64,000 nucleotides of DNA from Eubacteriaceae bacterium (GCA_910574015.1 CAJSYQ010000006.1:1-64000), one strand, 5' to 3'; counted from the first letter of the stretch, positions 17,419 through 25,222 are shown. Translations and numbers: made by a program. Notes: generated by a model from the sequence alone, not told the origin.

Positions 17419-17757
17419 AGTTCATCATCTTCCTTTCTTTTGGCGGGTAACTGTCACTTCCTGTCTTTGGTGCGTGACGGTCATGACGGTTATGACGGTT
17501 TTTTTGGGATATCCCCTCATAAGAGCCGTAACCGTCATGCCGATATTCTTTTATCCGAAGCGGAAAGCGCAGGATAAGCAGGGCAAAGCCCTGCCATAAG
17601 GGAGTCCAGAGGGAACGTCTGGCACACGACTTTGCAGGGCAAAGTGTAGTGTGTTACACCCTGTAAACGCAGTCGGAAAAATCAGAGGATTTTTCTGACC
17701 GCAGGGGTGGCTTTACGAGCCGAAAAGGGCAGTAATGCCCACGCCTGCATTTTGCGT
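17419..17757. other. Origin-of-transfer spacer between relaxase and RepA-like gene
   Basis: About 340 bases without a gene. It contains the MobV nic site (17641-17660) and several short inverted repeats such as GGGCAAAGCCC (17581-17591). It is G/C-richer than the flanking defence DNA and matches the usual place for an oriT, directly upstream of the mob gene. Confidence 0.7.
17641..17660 (+). other. MobV-type oriT nic site
   Basis: AAAGTGTAGTGTGTTACACC closely follows the pMV158-type nick region, in which TAGTGTG/TTA lies in an inverted repeat. GTGTA (17644-17648) pairs with TACAC (17655-17659). By analogy the nick would fall after 17653 on the plus strand. The nearby gene encodes the matching relaxase type. 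Confidence 0.8.
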
Positions 17758-18810
17758 TTACGGGGTGTTCTCCCGTAAGGGTGACAGCGGCGGGGGTATC
17801 CCAAAAACACCGTCATCATCGTCATGACCGTCATTCCCCACATCTTCCTGCCTTGCAAGGGAAATCATTCGCCCGCTGCTCCTTCGGCTGAAATCATAGC
17901 GGATATGGTTTTCAAGCAGGAAATCAAGGCGGTACTCGTTCATCCACTTTGTCAAGACATTTGCCGCTGTTTCCGTTTCCCTAAGAGCGTCCAGTAACTC
18001 GGTGGCTGTGCCAGTCCATCCCTCCCTGCCCTGCATGAAATCCACTAACCGAAAAAGAATAGCTGGTATCGCCTCTTTCGCAAGCTGTTCCTGCTCTTTC
18101 CGCTCCACCAGTTCCCAATTACAATCACGGAAACGGAGCGTGAACTCCTGATAGGGCGTGTCCCTGCCCGTCACATACAGCTTTGCGGCATTGGACGCAC
18201 GGTTTTCCTGTTCCAGAACAAAAGTGGCGTCCGCACTCCCCGTCAATCCAGTCGTGCCAGACACCTTGTTGAACACGTCGCTGTCATTCTGCTTTCGGAT
18301 GTGGTGGACGACAATGACCGCCAAAGAGTGCCTGTCAGCAAAGTCTTTGATAAGAGAGATGTCCCCATAGTCGCTTGCATAGGCATTGTCTTTAGAAGCG
18401 GTGCGGATTTTCTGCAAGGTGTCAATGACAATGAGCCTGCTGTCTGGATATTCTTTCAAATAGTCCTCTAACTGCACGATAAGACCATCTGACAGCTTAT
18501 CGCTTGCCACCGCAAAGTGAAGCCGCCCGCTTGCTTCGTCCGTCAAGCGGAACAGCCTGTCTTGTATGCGGCAGAACGTGTCCTCAAGGCAGAGGTAAAG
18601 CACATCGCCCTCCCGTGTCTGCATATCCCACAAGGGGATTCCCTGCGAAACACAAAGGCAGAGCTTCAGCATGAGCCAGCTCTTGCCGATTTTCTGTGAG
18701 CCGCAGAACAGAATTAAGCCTGTGGGTATCAGACCGTCCACTACAAAGGACGGTTTCTCAAGCGGCTCATAAAGGAGCGTGTCTGCATTGACTGTCTGTA
18801 ACTTCTGCAT
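17758..18810 (-). CDS. RepA-like AAA ATPase (AAA_25)
   Basis: 350 residues with a RecA-fold ATPase: Walker A FCGSQKIGKSW (35-45), a GDVLYLCLED strand, Walker B RLIVIDTLQ (about 120-130), and IVVHHIRKQ with GSADATFVL. It resembles hexameric RepA-type helicases of small plasmids and mobilizable elements, which would help copy the element after transfer. The C-terminal 130 residues are variable and may be a winged-helix region. A GGAGG lies upstream of ATG 18810. A 28-codon frame overlaps its start and may couple its translation. Confidence 0.85.
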   Translation of the reverse strand: MQKLQTVNADTLLYEPLEKPSFVVDGLIPTGLILFCGSQKIGKSWLMLKLCLCVSQGIPLWDMQTREGDVLYLCLEDTFCRIQDRLFRLTDEASGRLHFAVASDKLSDGLIVQLEDYLKEYPDSRLIVIDTLQKIRTASKDNAYASDYGDISLIKDFADRHSLAVIVVHHIRKQNDSDVFNKVSGTTGLTGSADATFVLEQENRASNAAKLYVTGRDTPYQEFTLRFRDCNWELVERKEQEQLAKEAIPAILFRLVDFMQGREGWTGTATELLDALRETETAANVLTKWMNEYRLDFLLENHIRYDFSRRSSGRMISLARQEDVGNDGHDDDDGVFGIPPPLSPLRENTP

Positions 18811-18853
18811 GGGATTCCTCCTTTCGGGCGGTGTCTTTGGTTCTGTTACGCAT
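18767..18853 (-). CDS. Possible 28-aa leader peptide overlapping repA-like start
   Basis: ATG at 18853 has a near-perfect AAGGAGGT site (about 18862-18869). The frame runs MRNRTKDTARKEESHAEV and stops inside the RepA-like gene. The peptide itself shows no family. The strong ribosome site and overlap suggest a leader that couples translation, rather than a functional protein. Confidence 0.4.
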   Translation of the reverse strand: MRNRTKDTARKEESHAEVTDSQCRHAPL

Positions 18854-18962
18854 AGGCGTTGACCTCCTTAAATAGATTTACTCCCACAAAAAGAAGTGAG
18901 AGTATGTATTGCCGCTATTACTACGCCGATAAAAAGCGAATTTCTTTTTCGGGCAGTAATAG

Positions 18963-19436
18963 TCAAGGTTGGAGATACTTCTTCATTTCTGCCTTGACCT
19001 TTTCCCTTGCAACAGAAACAGACTTCTGAATTGCGGAAGCGGTGCAATGCTCCATCTCTGCTATCTGATAAAAGTTGAGGTCATACTCGTAGTAGAGCAG
19101 GAAACGCCGCCTTTGTATCTCTGGCAGTCGGGCAACCGCTTTGTAAAACAGTTCATTCCGTTCTTTTTCAATCATTCTTTCATCAAGCGTTTTAGGCACT
19201 CTTAACGCACGTCTGTAAAGCGTTTCGTCCCATACCTCGTTAAACTCCCTGTGCCGCTGATTCCATTGCTGCAGGTTCCTGTTTCTACGTTCCATCTGCC
19301 GAAATTCAAGAAAGAGTTTTTCGGATACTTCCAGTTCGTGGTGTTCCCCCTGCCCGTCTTTAAAGCTGATAAAATACCTTACGCCGCTTTCCGTGGATTC
19401 CTCCCGAAGCGTGTATGCCTTTGCCCCGTATGCCAT
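18963..19436 (-). CDS. Sigma-70 region 4-like regulator
   Basis: 157 residues. The C-terminal 60 residues form a sigma region 4-type helix-turn-helix: LPEIQRRRFLLYYEYDLNFYQIAEMEHCTASAIQKSVSVAREKVKAEM. The N-terminal part has a beta-rich start (GVRYFISFKDGQGEHHELEV) and no region 2, so it is unlikely to be a full sigma factor alone. Proteins of this kind are standard in Firmicutes conjugative or mobilizable elements and may control transfer genes. It follows a second sigma-like gene on the same strand with a hairpin between them. Confidence 0.82.
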   Translation of the reverse strand: MAYGAKAYTLREESTESGVRYFISFKDGQGEHHELEVSEKLFLEFRQMERRNRNLQQWNQRHREFNEVWDETLYRRALRVPKTLDERMIEKERNELFYKAVARLPEIQRRRFLLYYEYDLNFYQIAEMEHCTASAIQKSVSVAREKVKAEMKKYLQP

Positions 19437-19450
19437 TTCCTTTCCTCCCG

Positions 19451-19482
19451 AAAAAAATTGAGTGAGAGGATTGCCCTCTCAC
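19451..19482 (-). terminator. Hairpin with T-run between the two sigma-like genes
   Basis: GTGAGAGG (19462-19469) pairs with 19475-19482. Read on the minus strand, TCAATTTTTTT follows. It could attenuate transcription between the two regulator genes. Confidence 0.65.
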
Positions 19483-19502
19483 CCAATAGCCCGTAGGGAT
19501 GC

Positions 19503-19946
19503 TTAAATTTCCCCGAAAGGATAAAAAATAGGCTTTAATTTTTTGCGGAGCCTTTCAAGGCGTTTGTAGACCGCCCTTTCGGTAAGCCCTGCCATTGCCG
19601 CAATCTCCCTTGTGGAATAGCCCTGCATTTTCAGCAGGAGAATGAGCAGGGTATGCTTGTCCACTGTAAGAAGTGCCTGATACAGTTTCTCGTCCTCAAT
19701 CTCGTCCAGTAAGTCCGCAACGGTATTCGGCTCTGCCTGCGGTTCGGTGTCCGCCATTCCCTCAAGGTATTCCCCGAAGTCGCTCGTCCATCGGTAAAAC
19801 CGCCTGTTAGAATTAAAGTCTGCCCTGTCCTCTATGCGGATTTGCTCAATGACCGTTTCATCAACGCCGCACTCTCGCATCACCTTTTCCTCGGCTTCTT
19901 TCCAGATACGCCACTTCCTGTCCTCACGTCCGTGGTTATATGCCAT
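19503..19946 (-). CDS. Sigma-70 region 4-like regulator (second)
   Basis: 147 residues. The C-terminus has a clear region 4-like HTH: TLLILLLKMQGYSTREIAAMAGLTERAVYKRLERLRKKL. The middle section is acidic. Like its neighbour it lacks region 2 and is probably an element-specific transcription regulator. It begins at an ATG preceded by a GGAGG-like site (TTGGAGGAAATAAGAA) and is the first gene of the backbone transcript visible here. Upstream are two strong hairpins that separate it from the cargo genes. Confidence 0.8.
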   Translation of the reverse strand: MAYNHGREDRKWRIWKEAEEKVMRECGVDETVIEQIRIEDRADFNSNRRFYRWTSDFGEYLEGMADTEPQAEPNTVADLLDEIEDEKLYQALLTVDKHTLLILLLKMQGYSTREIAAMAGLTERAVYKRLERLRKKLKPIFYPFGEI

Positions 19947-20434
19947 TTCTTATTTCCTCCAATCTAAATTTTTGAAAATGTAAAATCCAGATGGAGAGGC
20001 GGCGAACGGCAGCCAACAGAAGAAGCCGCCTTGCGGCGTATTCCGATAAAAAACGACAAAAGAAAAACCGTAAAGGCTCTGTGACCTTTACGGTTATAGG
20101 AAATACTAATTCTGTTGAGTGGAGATTCTACTTCCGGTTTCATGGTGAGAAGTAGCGTTGCATGGTCGAAAATTTTTTTAACTGGCTTCCTGCCATTTCC
20201 AAACATGCTATGTATGGATAAACTCTGCGTTGTATAAGCAGACAAATAACTACCCGAAAAAAAGACATAAAAAAATCCCTCCAAACTTTAAAACAGGTCT
20301 GGAGAGTTTCTGTTAAGTCATTTCGGGCATAGCAATACCGCCCACCACACGCCGTTTTTTTATATGGTGGGCGTTTGCCTTAAAACCTTATGAAATAAAA
20401 TAGAGCCAACGAACTGTGATTTTATTTCACAAGT
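19947..20434. other. Spacer with three hairpins between backbone and cargo
   Basis: No convincing gene. It holds a minus-strand terminator (20056-20095), a 9-bp inverted repeat (CGCCCACCA at 20339-20347 with 20365-20373), and an imperfect long hairpin at about 20403-20446 ending in the KTR gene. A frame across 19964-20284 is not gene-like. Confidence 0.6.
20056..20095 (-). terminator. Terminator of the cargo transcript
   Basis: AACCGTAAAGG (20066-20076) pairs perfectly with 20085-20095 around an 8-nt loop. On the minus strand TTTTCTTTTG follows. It would stop transcription coming from the cargo genes. Confidence 0.75.
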
Positions 20435-20644
20435 TCATCGGCTCTGCGTCTTTGCGTCTGGCTCTGCGATGACTGTCATTTTCAAATTTGTTACTTCAAT
20501 CAAAATTTCCCGTCTGCATTTCGGACAGTAGAGAGGATAGTTTTTTAAAATAGTGTCCTCTCTAATTTTGTTACGGGTTTTGTTTCCACACAAAGGACAA
20601 TATACCCATTCTATTTTATGTAACACGACATATATCCTCCTCAA
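20435..20644 (-). CDS. Cysteine-rich KTR-domain protein
   Basis: 69 residues. Two CxxC pairs (YCPLCGNKTRNKI and YCPKCRREIL) form a small zinc ribbon, followed by the diagnostic tail EPDAKTQSR. KTR proteins are frequent small cargo in Clostridia and streptococcal conjugative transposons; their function is unknown. The start is probably ATG 20644, which overlaps the end of the GNAT gene by four bases, suggesting coupling. An internal start near the CPLC motif cannot be excluded. Confidence 0.8.
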   Translation of the reverse strand: MRRIYVVLHKIEWVYCPLCGNKTRNKIREDTILKNYPLYCPKCRREILIEVTNLKMTVIAEPDAKTQSR

Positions 20645-21171
20645 AGATTTATCAAATATACATATGCTTCCTCATTATTAAAATTAAAGCTCCTACAATA
20701 ATTTCCACCATTTTTCTCGATTGTCTTTATTGAAGCAACATTGTCCTTTTCAACTGATAATTGCAACTGTTTCAAACCGTATTTTCTCGCAACCAAACAT
20801 ATTTGTCTTAATATTTCAGTAGCATACCCTTTTCTTCTTTCTGACGGTCTTACGCTATATCCACAATTACCAAAATCTTTTAGGAAATCATTTAATTGAT
20901 ACCTCAAATCAACAATGCCAACAATTTTATTATCCGACACCCGAACTGCAAAAAATGTATCTGTTAAAACCCAATTAGGGTCAACAGCCTCCGCACTTGC
21001 ATTGGCAATAACTTTCTTAAACCATTCCTCATAAAAAGTAATCTTATCAAATAATTCACTTCCATTGATTATCTGTTCTCCAAAATCAAAATGCTCCTGC
21101 CGATATTCAAGTACTTTATCCTTCAATCCTAAACTTGGCTTTACAAGCTGTATTTCTTCATATACCATCAT
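20641..21171 (-). CDS. GNAT-family N-acetyltransferase
   Basis: 176 residues with the acetyl-CoA-binding region: IVGIVDLRYQLN, then GYSVRPSERRKGYATEIL (motif A, Q/RxxGxG/A-like) and VEKDNVASIKTIEKNGG (motif B). It would transfer an acetyl group to an amine; the substrate is not deducible, though related proteins are often labelled as antibiotic or peptide acetyltransferases. It lies 30 nt after the metallo-hydrolase on the same strand, with GGAGGAATGA upstream of its ATG, within a cargo operon under TetR control. Confidence 0.88.
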   Translation of the reverse strand: MMVYEEIQLVKPSLGLKDKVLEYRQEHFDFGEQIINGSELFDKITFYEEWFKKVIANASAEAVDPNWVLTDTFFAVRVSDNKIVGIVDLRYQLNDFLKDFGNCGYSVRPSERRKGYATEILRQICLVARKYGLKQLQLSVEKDNVASIKTIEKNGGNYCRSFNFNNEEAYVYLINL

Positions 21172-21201
21172 TCATTCCTCCATTTTATAAATTTTATTTT
21201 T

Positions 21202-22032
21202 TCAAACCATGATTTCCATGCCATCATAAGCAAATAAAATATTATCAAGTTCTTTTTCAAGTTCCTTGTAATAGCCATATGATTTTCCCCATATTTCATC
21301 AATATGTGTAACTATAATTTTTTTGATTCTATAATAGTTTTTCAGTTCTATAACCTCATCCAAAGTGAATATTTCATCTTTTAAAGGCGTATCCATAAGT
21401 TTCGTTCCATCATTTAATATGCCATCATCAGAAACCATGCTTATAATCAAAATATCTGCATCAAAATATAAATCATTATGAGCAAAAGGTTTCGGATTAC
21501 AACAGGCATAGATAACTTTTTTTTCATGCTCTTTCAGAACATAAAAAGTGATATTTCGACTTGTGTTATTGTTGATTAAGTCTATGTCAATATTATCTAT
21601 TTTTATATGCAGTGTTTCATTAACAGAAATACAATGAAGAACGTCACCATAATATTTAAAGCAGTCACGGTTCATTTGGTTTATATCTTTAACGACCTCT
21701 GGAAGAGCATAAAAGCCAATAGGCATACTCGTTCCTTTAATAAAGTCGCAACCTATCTTTTCAACAATCCTAATACCCCTTACATGGTCTGGGTCACTAT
21801 GAGAAATGGAAAGGTGTTTCACTTCCGATATTCTTTGTCTGTTGCAGGCTACCGCAATATCTTCAGGTGTGTCTATCAACATTTTTATATCGTCAATATA
21901 CAGGCTTGGTCCTAATCGTTCATATCTGCCGCCTTTTCGTCTGGCTTCTTCACAAATTTTACATTTACAAAATGAACTCGGAATAATTGACATGCCGCCA
22001 CTACCAATAATTTTCAATTTCAAATCTTTCAC
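21202..22032 (-). CDS. MBL-fold metallo-hydrolase (PhnP-like)
   Basis: 276 residues. The metallo-beta-lactamase fold is shown by IIGSGGMSIIP at the N-terminus, a CKCKICEEAR cysteine cluster typical of PhnP-type proteins, MLIDTPEDI, the metal motif ISHSDPDHVRG (HxDxDH) at about residues 76-86, and a late VTHIDE. PhnP relatives are phosphodiesterases on cyclic phosphates; the substrate here is unknown. It follows the TetR gene by 58 nt. The pairing with a GNAT enzyme suggests a small detoxification or nucleotide-modifying cargo operon, but this is inference. Confidence 0.85.
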   Translation of the reverse strand: MKDLKLKIIGSGGMSIIPSSFCKCKICEEARRKGGRYERLGPSLYIDDIKMLIDTPEDIAVACNRQRISEVKHLSISHSDPDHVRGIRIVEKIGCDFIKGTSMPIGFYALPEVVKDINQMNRDCFKYYGDVLHCISVNETLHIKIDNIDIDLINNNTSRNITFYVLKEHEKKVIYACCNPKPFAHNDLYFDADILIISMVSDDGILNDGTKLMDTPLKDEIFTLDEVIELKNYYRIKKIIVTHIDEIWGKSYGYYKELEKELDNILFAYDGMEIMV

Positions 22033-22090
22033 ACCACCTTATTGCATAAATCCAAGGAATAACAATGCGTTTTCATTCATGTTAAAATAT

Positions 22091-22693
22091 TTAAGCAATA
22101 TCGCTATTACTGCCGTTTTTCACTAATATTCTTCTTATTTCTTTTATTATTCTGGAAGGTGTTTCTTTATCCATAGGCATAAGTTTACTGTACATCCTTA
22201 CCCCTTGATACGAAAACACAATTAAATCAAATACCGCAGAAATATCCACTTCATTAAATTCATGCCTGTCCATCCCGTATTGTATTAGCTTCTTCCATGT
22301 ATTTGCTGAAATTAAATATTGTTCATATAGCGTATTGCTCTGATTTGCAATATCACGAATGCTAAAATACTCATATATTGCTATGCTTAATGAAGATTGG
22401 CTGGCAAGCATTTCATTCTCATACTTGTTTAAAATTTCATCCAAAATAGTTACTGCCGCACAATTTTGTTCTATCCTTAAATCAATCTCATTATCCTGCT
22501 CACTTGTCATATCATCAATAATCTCTTGAAAAATTTGACGTGTGCTTTCGTAATGGCAATACACCCCCCCTCTGCTTAATTTCGCCACATCGCAGATATC
22601 CTTCATTGTCACTTGCTTAAAACCTTTTTCTGCAAACAAAGAACATGCACATTTCTTTATATGTTTCCTTGTTTCCTGTCCTCTTTTATTCAT
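22091..22693 (-). CDS. TetR/AcrR-family repressor
   Basis: 200 residues from ATG 22693. The N-terminal HTH reads ETRKHIKKCACSLFAEKGFKQVTMKDICDVAKLSRGGVYCHYES, classic for TetR. The helical C-terminal ligand domain has no obvious ligand signature. A longer frame exists upstream, but it would run through the operators, so the internal ATG is chosen. Two operator-like palindromes at 22706-22753 lie directly upstream. It is first in a run with the MBL and GNAT genes, so it probably represses itself and them. Confidence 0.9.
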   Translation of the reverse strand: MNKRGQETRKHIKKCACSLFAEKGFKQVTMKDICDVAKLSRGGVYCHYESTRQIFQEIIDDMTSEQDNEIDLRIEQNCAAVTILDEILNKYENEMLASQSSLSIAIYEYFSIRDIANQSNTLYEQYLISANTWKKLIQYGMDRHEFNEVDISAVFDLIVFSYQGVRMYSKLMPMDKETPSRIIKEIRRILVKNGSNSDIA

Positions 22694-22705
22694 AAATAAC
22701 CCTAC

Positions 22706-22753
22706 TTTCCGACATATATGTCTGAAAATATTGTACGACACATATGTCGGAAA
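22706..22753. promoter_or_regulatory. Pair of TetR operators
   Basis: The first site (22706-22727) is an imperfect 22-bp palindrome with core GACATATATGTC flanked by TTTCC and TGAAA. The second (22735-22753) repeats the half site CATATGTCGGAAA with GACA opposite. They lie 13 and about 42 bases upstream of the TetR start, the position expected for autorepression. Confidence 0.75.
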
Positions 22754-22800
22754 GTCAATAAAAAGCGGCAAAGATTTCTCTCTACCGCCATCAATACCCA

Positions 22801-23169
22801 AATGTAAATGATTTCCTCGTTCACAATCTCCCTCGCACACGCCCTTACATTATTCATTCTTCCTGTCCATTCTAAGGCATTTTCAGCCTTTAGCTGTTCT
22901 GTTATGCCTTGTGTCTGTTTCATACCCTCTATGAGCCTTTCAAAGCGTTCCTGTGCCTGCCTATCAATGTCGGCAAGATAGGTGTTGAGTTTGCCGCTTG
23001 TGAGAAAATTGATGTATATAACCTTTCGGTACTACTTCAGATAGTCCAGATGTCGCAATCCCCATATGCCTATGGGCTGTTCTTCTTCGGCGGGTAATCT
23101 CAAATCTGGGATAAGATATCCATTTTCTTCGTGGTATGTGCCGCCCAACTGTTCAAATAGTGATTTCAT
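22801..23169 (-). pseudogene. TnpV-like protein with in-frame amber stop and lost 3' end
   Basis: From ATG 23169 (AAAGGAG upstream) the frame reads MKSLFEQLGGTYHEENGYLI, then GLRHLDYLK, then TAG at 23032-23034. It then continues in the same frame as YRKVIYINFLTSGKLN and ends with MKQTQGITEQLKAENALEW and RMNNVRACAREIVNEEII, all TnpV sequence. So a single TAG interrupts the gene, probably replacing a CAG (many relatives have LKQ at this point, from memory). After about 22800 it runs into the TetR upstream region, so the 3' end is replaced. Confidence 0.8.
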
Positions 23170-23254
23170 ATGCAAAAACTCCTTTTCTGTATGGTTTGGT
23201 TTCTGCGGGGTATCTGCAAGCAATGTATCAGCAGGCTGTATGTATAGGTTATCT

Positions 23255-23296
23255 TTAAGTTAAGTAATCCCCACATTTTTCATACGTTAAATTCAT
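23255..23296 (-). pseudogene. TnpV N-terminal fragment
   Basis: Only MNLTYEKCGDYLT before a stop. The pattern LTYxKxGDYL is the usual TnpV beginning, so this seems to be a third, truncated copy. GAGAGGAC lies upstream. Confidence 0.45.
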
Positions 23297-23316
23297 AGCA
23301 TTGTCCTCTCTCTTTC

Positions 23317-23421
23317 TTATAAGCTAATATCATGCTTTTTATTAGTTTTTTGTTTTTCCTGTGTATCTCTCTCAAGCCCTAAATACTGCCTTATGTTCTT
23401 CAACTGCTTATCTGCTTCCAT
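23317..23421 (-). pseudogene. C-terminal remnant of a mobile-element gene next to IS110
   Basis: A 34-residue frame (MEADKQLKNIRQYLGLE..) ends normally with TAA, but its upstream part meets a stop at 23427-23429, where IS110 sequence seems to begin. The helical, lysine-rich tail resembles the ends of relaxases, but the match is too short to name. It may equally be a short complete gene. Confidence 0.35.
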
Positions 23422-23430
23422 CGCCTCCTA

Positions 23431-23786
23431 GTATAATAATGATGTAGTCAATCAGACTACTTGGTTAACAAGTTTCTATAAAATCAGATAACAGAAGAAG
23501 GTGTTCTTCCTTCATCAGATGTTATCGTAAATAATTATCATGTCTGACGGTTCCTGATAGACACCAGATAAAGCATAAGGTATTATCTCTTTGGATAGGA
23601 CAAAGAATGCCCGCCTCCCTGGGATGCTGATTTATCAGCAGATACCTACAAGAAAGTCAATTAGTCCATTCGACAGGGTTTTATGTTTTAGCTGGTTGGG
23701 AGCCGGAAGGCAATACCCGAATAACACGCTAGGTTGTGTACCTGCCAGATTGGAAATGGATTCCTATCAGAAAGGAGCTTTTGCTC
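23431..23786 (+). ncRNA. Probable IS110 bridge-RNA region
   Basis: About 355 non-coding bases lie upstream of the transposase, the place where IS110-group elements encode the bridge RNA that pairs with donor and target DNA. Hairpins visible on the plus strand are GTAGTC/GACTAC (23444-23449 with 23455-23460), an AGAAG/CTTCT-type stem inside GATAAC..GTTATC at about 23482-23525, and TGCTGA/TCAGCA (23625-23630 with 23635-23640). Exact RNA ends and the two guide loops are not determined here. Confidence 0.6.
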
Positions 23787-25103
23787 ATGTCAAACAAAGT
23801 TATTTTTGATCTTGATGAATTATTCATCTCTGTTGGTATTGATGTCGGTGCTGACTTCTCCTGGATGTCTATCGCACTTCCCAACCAACAATTCGTGGGA
23901 AAACCTTATAAAATCCTACACAATAGCCTGAATTCCCTTGCAGCCGCTGTTTCTAAAATAAAAGAAGCAGAAGAGTTGTATTCTTTGGAAAGCCGCATTT
24001 TCCTGGAATCCACGGGAATTTATCATTACCCACTCTTCTGCTATCTTCGTGATAAGGGTTTTAACTGCTCGGTTATAAATCCTATCATCACTAAGAATAG
24101 CACAAACATAAATATTAGAAAAGTACATAATGACCGTTTTGATTCTAAAAAAGCTGCTTTAGTTGGTTTGAAACCTGATTTAAAGGTTTCTCTTATGCCA
24201 TCTGACCTTGCCTTAAACTGCCGTAACCTGTGTCGTGAATACTACGATTTAATGGATAATCGCAGTGCTTATGTGAATAAGCTCCTGGGCGAATTACGTA
24301 TGGCTTTTCCCCAGTACCTTGGCATTTTTTCCAAGGTTACAATCAATACATCTCTTACATTATTGGAAACCTATACATCTCCATCTGCTTTTCTTGAAGC
24401 TGACAAACAAGAGATTATTGATGTGATAAAATCTACAGCCCGCTTTGGTCTTACATACGCTGAAAACAAGTATAATGCCATCATTCAGGCTGCAAATGAT
24501 GCCAATGAATTCGGTCACATCATTGATAGTAATATTAAACGCATCCGCCTCTATATAGGCTTCATCCGTAAGTACGATGAAGAAACCGCAGGTATCATTG
24601 AAGCTTTGCATGAACTTGTAGACTCCAATCAAGATACGGATTTTGTGAAGCAAATCCATTTAATTGAAACATTTAAAGGTGCTGGTTTCTTGTCTGCAGT
24701 ATCCCTTATGGGTGAGATTGGCGATTTCTCGGCATTTAGCAAACCGAAACAACTCTTTGCTTACTTTGGTCTTGATCCTGCTGTTAAACAGTCTGGAAAA
24801 TTTGAAGGAACCAAAGTGCAAATGTCTAAAAGAGGTTCCGCTGTCGCCAGAAGAGTCATCCATACATTAACACTCCAAAGCATCAGTACTTCACGAAATG
24901 GTGAAGCCAAAAATCCAGTGTTAAGAGATCACTATCTTAAAAAGTGTGAATCTAAACCAAAGCTTGTTGCTATGGGAGCTGTGTCACATAAAGTATGCAA
25001 CATGATATTTGCCATACTTAGAGATAATAAACCATTTGAAATCATCACCCCGCAGGAACATATCAAACAATACAATGCTGCTAAATGCGACATAGCTGCA
25101 TAA
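23787..25103 (+). CDS. IS110-family transposase (DEDD recombinase)
   Basis: 438 residues from ATG 23787, chosen because AGAAAGGAG lies nine bases upstream; a frame extension to 23736 exists but lacks this. The N-terminal RuvC-like domain includes SVGIDVGADFSW (first Asp), FLESTGIYHYPL (Glu) and KVHNDRFDSKKAA (Asp pair). A coiled region follows. The C-terminal transposase_20 domain has TFKGAGFLSAVSLMGEIGD, the helix-hairpin-helix-like stretch, and KRGSAVARRVI with the conserved Ser. All appear intact, so the copy may be active. Confidence 0.95.
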   Translation: MSNKVIFDLDELFISVGIDVGADFSWMSIALPNQQFVGKPYKILHNSLNSLAAAVSKIKEAEELYSLESRIFLESTGIYHYPLFCYLRDKGFNCSVINPIITKNSTNINIRKVHNDRFDSKKAALVGLKPDLKVSLMPSDLALNCRNLCREYYDLMDNRSAYVNKLLGELRMAFPQYLGIFSKVTINTSLTLLETYTSPSAFLEADKQEIIDVIKSTARFGLTYAENKYNAIIQAANDANEFGHIIDSNIKRIRLYIGFIRKYDEETAGIIEALHELVDSNQDTDFVKQIHLIETFKGAGFLSAVSLMGEIGDFSAFSKPKQLFAYFGLDPAVKQSGKFEGTKVQMSKRGSAVARRVIHTLTLQSISTSRNGEAKNPVLRDHYLKKCESKPKLVAMGAVSHKVCNMIFAILRDNKPFEIITPQEHIKQYNAAKCDIAA

Positions 25104-25158
25104 AATACTGAATTTACTGAATGCATATCTTTTTTAAAACGATATTTTCACCAAGAGA

Positions 25159-25170
25159 TAAGTGCGCCCT
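25159..25170 (+). other. TAAGTGCGCCCT nic-like motif (candidate oriT)
   Basis: An exact 12-base match to the nick-region core of several MOBQ/MOBP-type origins of transfer, such as the staphylococcal pSK41 group and close to RSF1010. It lies 53 bases beyond the 3' end of the split relaxase, next to the IS110 right end. An upstream inverted repeat, usual for these origins, is not obvious, perhaps because IS110 inserted there. Confidence 0.5.
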
Positions 25171-25222
25171 TTTTTAGTCCCAAAATAAAATCAAAGTTTT
25201 TCCATTTTCCTATTGACATTTA

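Larger units (their letters stand above)
14122..20100. mobile_element. Mobilizable element with serine recombinase and MobV module
   Basis: The minus-strand set of TnpV, large serine recombinase, small protein, MobV relaxase, oriT, RepA-like ATPase and two sigma-like regulators is a coherent mobilizable transposon backbone. Boundaries are approximate, because serine-recombinase elements have very short ends and no empty site is available. The cargo genes at 20.4-22.7 kb may belong to the same element. Confidence 0.7.
23430..25140 (+). mobile_element. IS110-family insertion sequence
   Basis: One transposase gene (23787-25103) with a long structured non-coding left end. IS110 elements have no true terminal repeats and recombine at a short core, so ends are approximate. 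The left edge is set by the end of the interrupted fragment at about 23429. The right edge falls between the stop codon and the TAAGTGCGCCCT motif at 25159. Confidence 0.75.

Noticed and set aside
19964-20284. 106-residue minus-strand frame downstream of the cargo genes
   Set aside because: It crosses a perfect terminator hairpin and has low-complexity, non-protein-like composition; no ribosome site.
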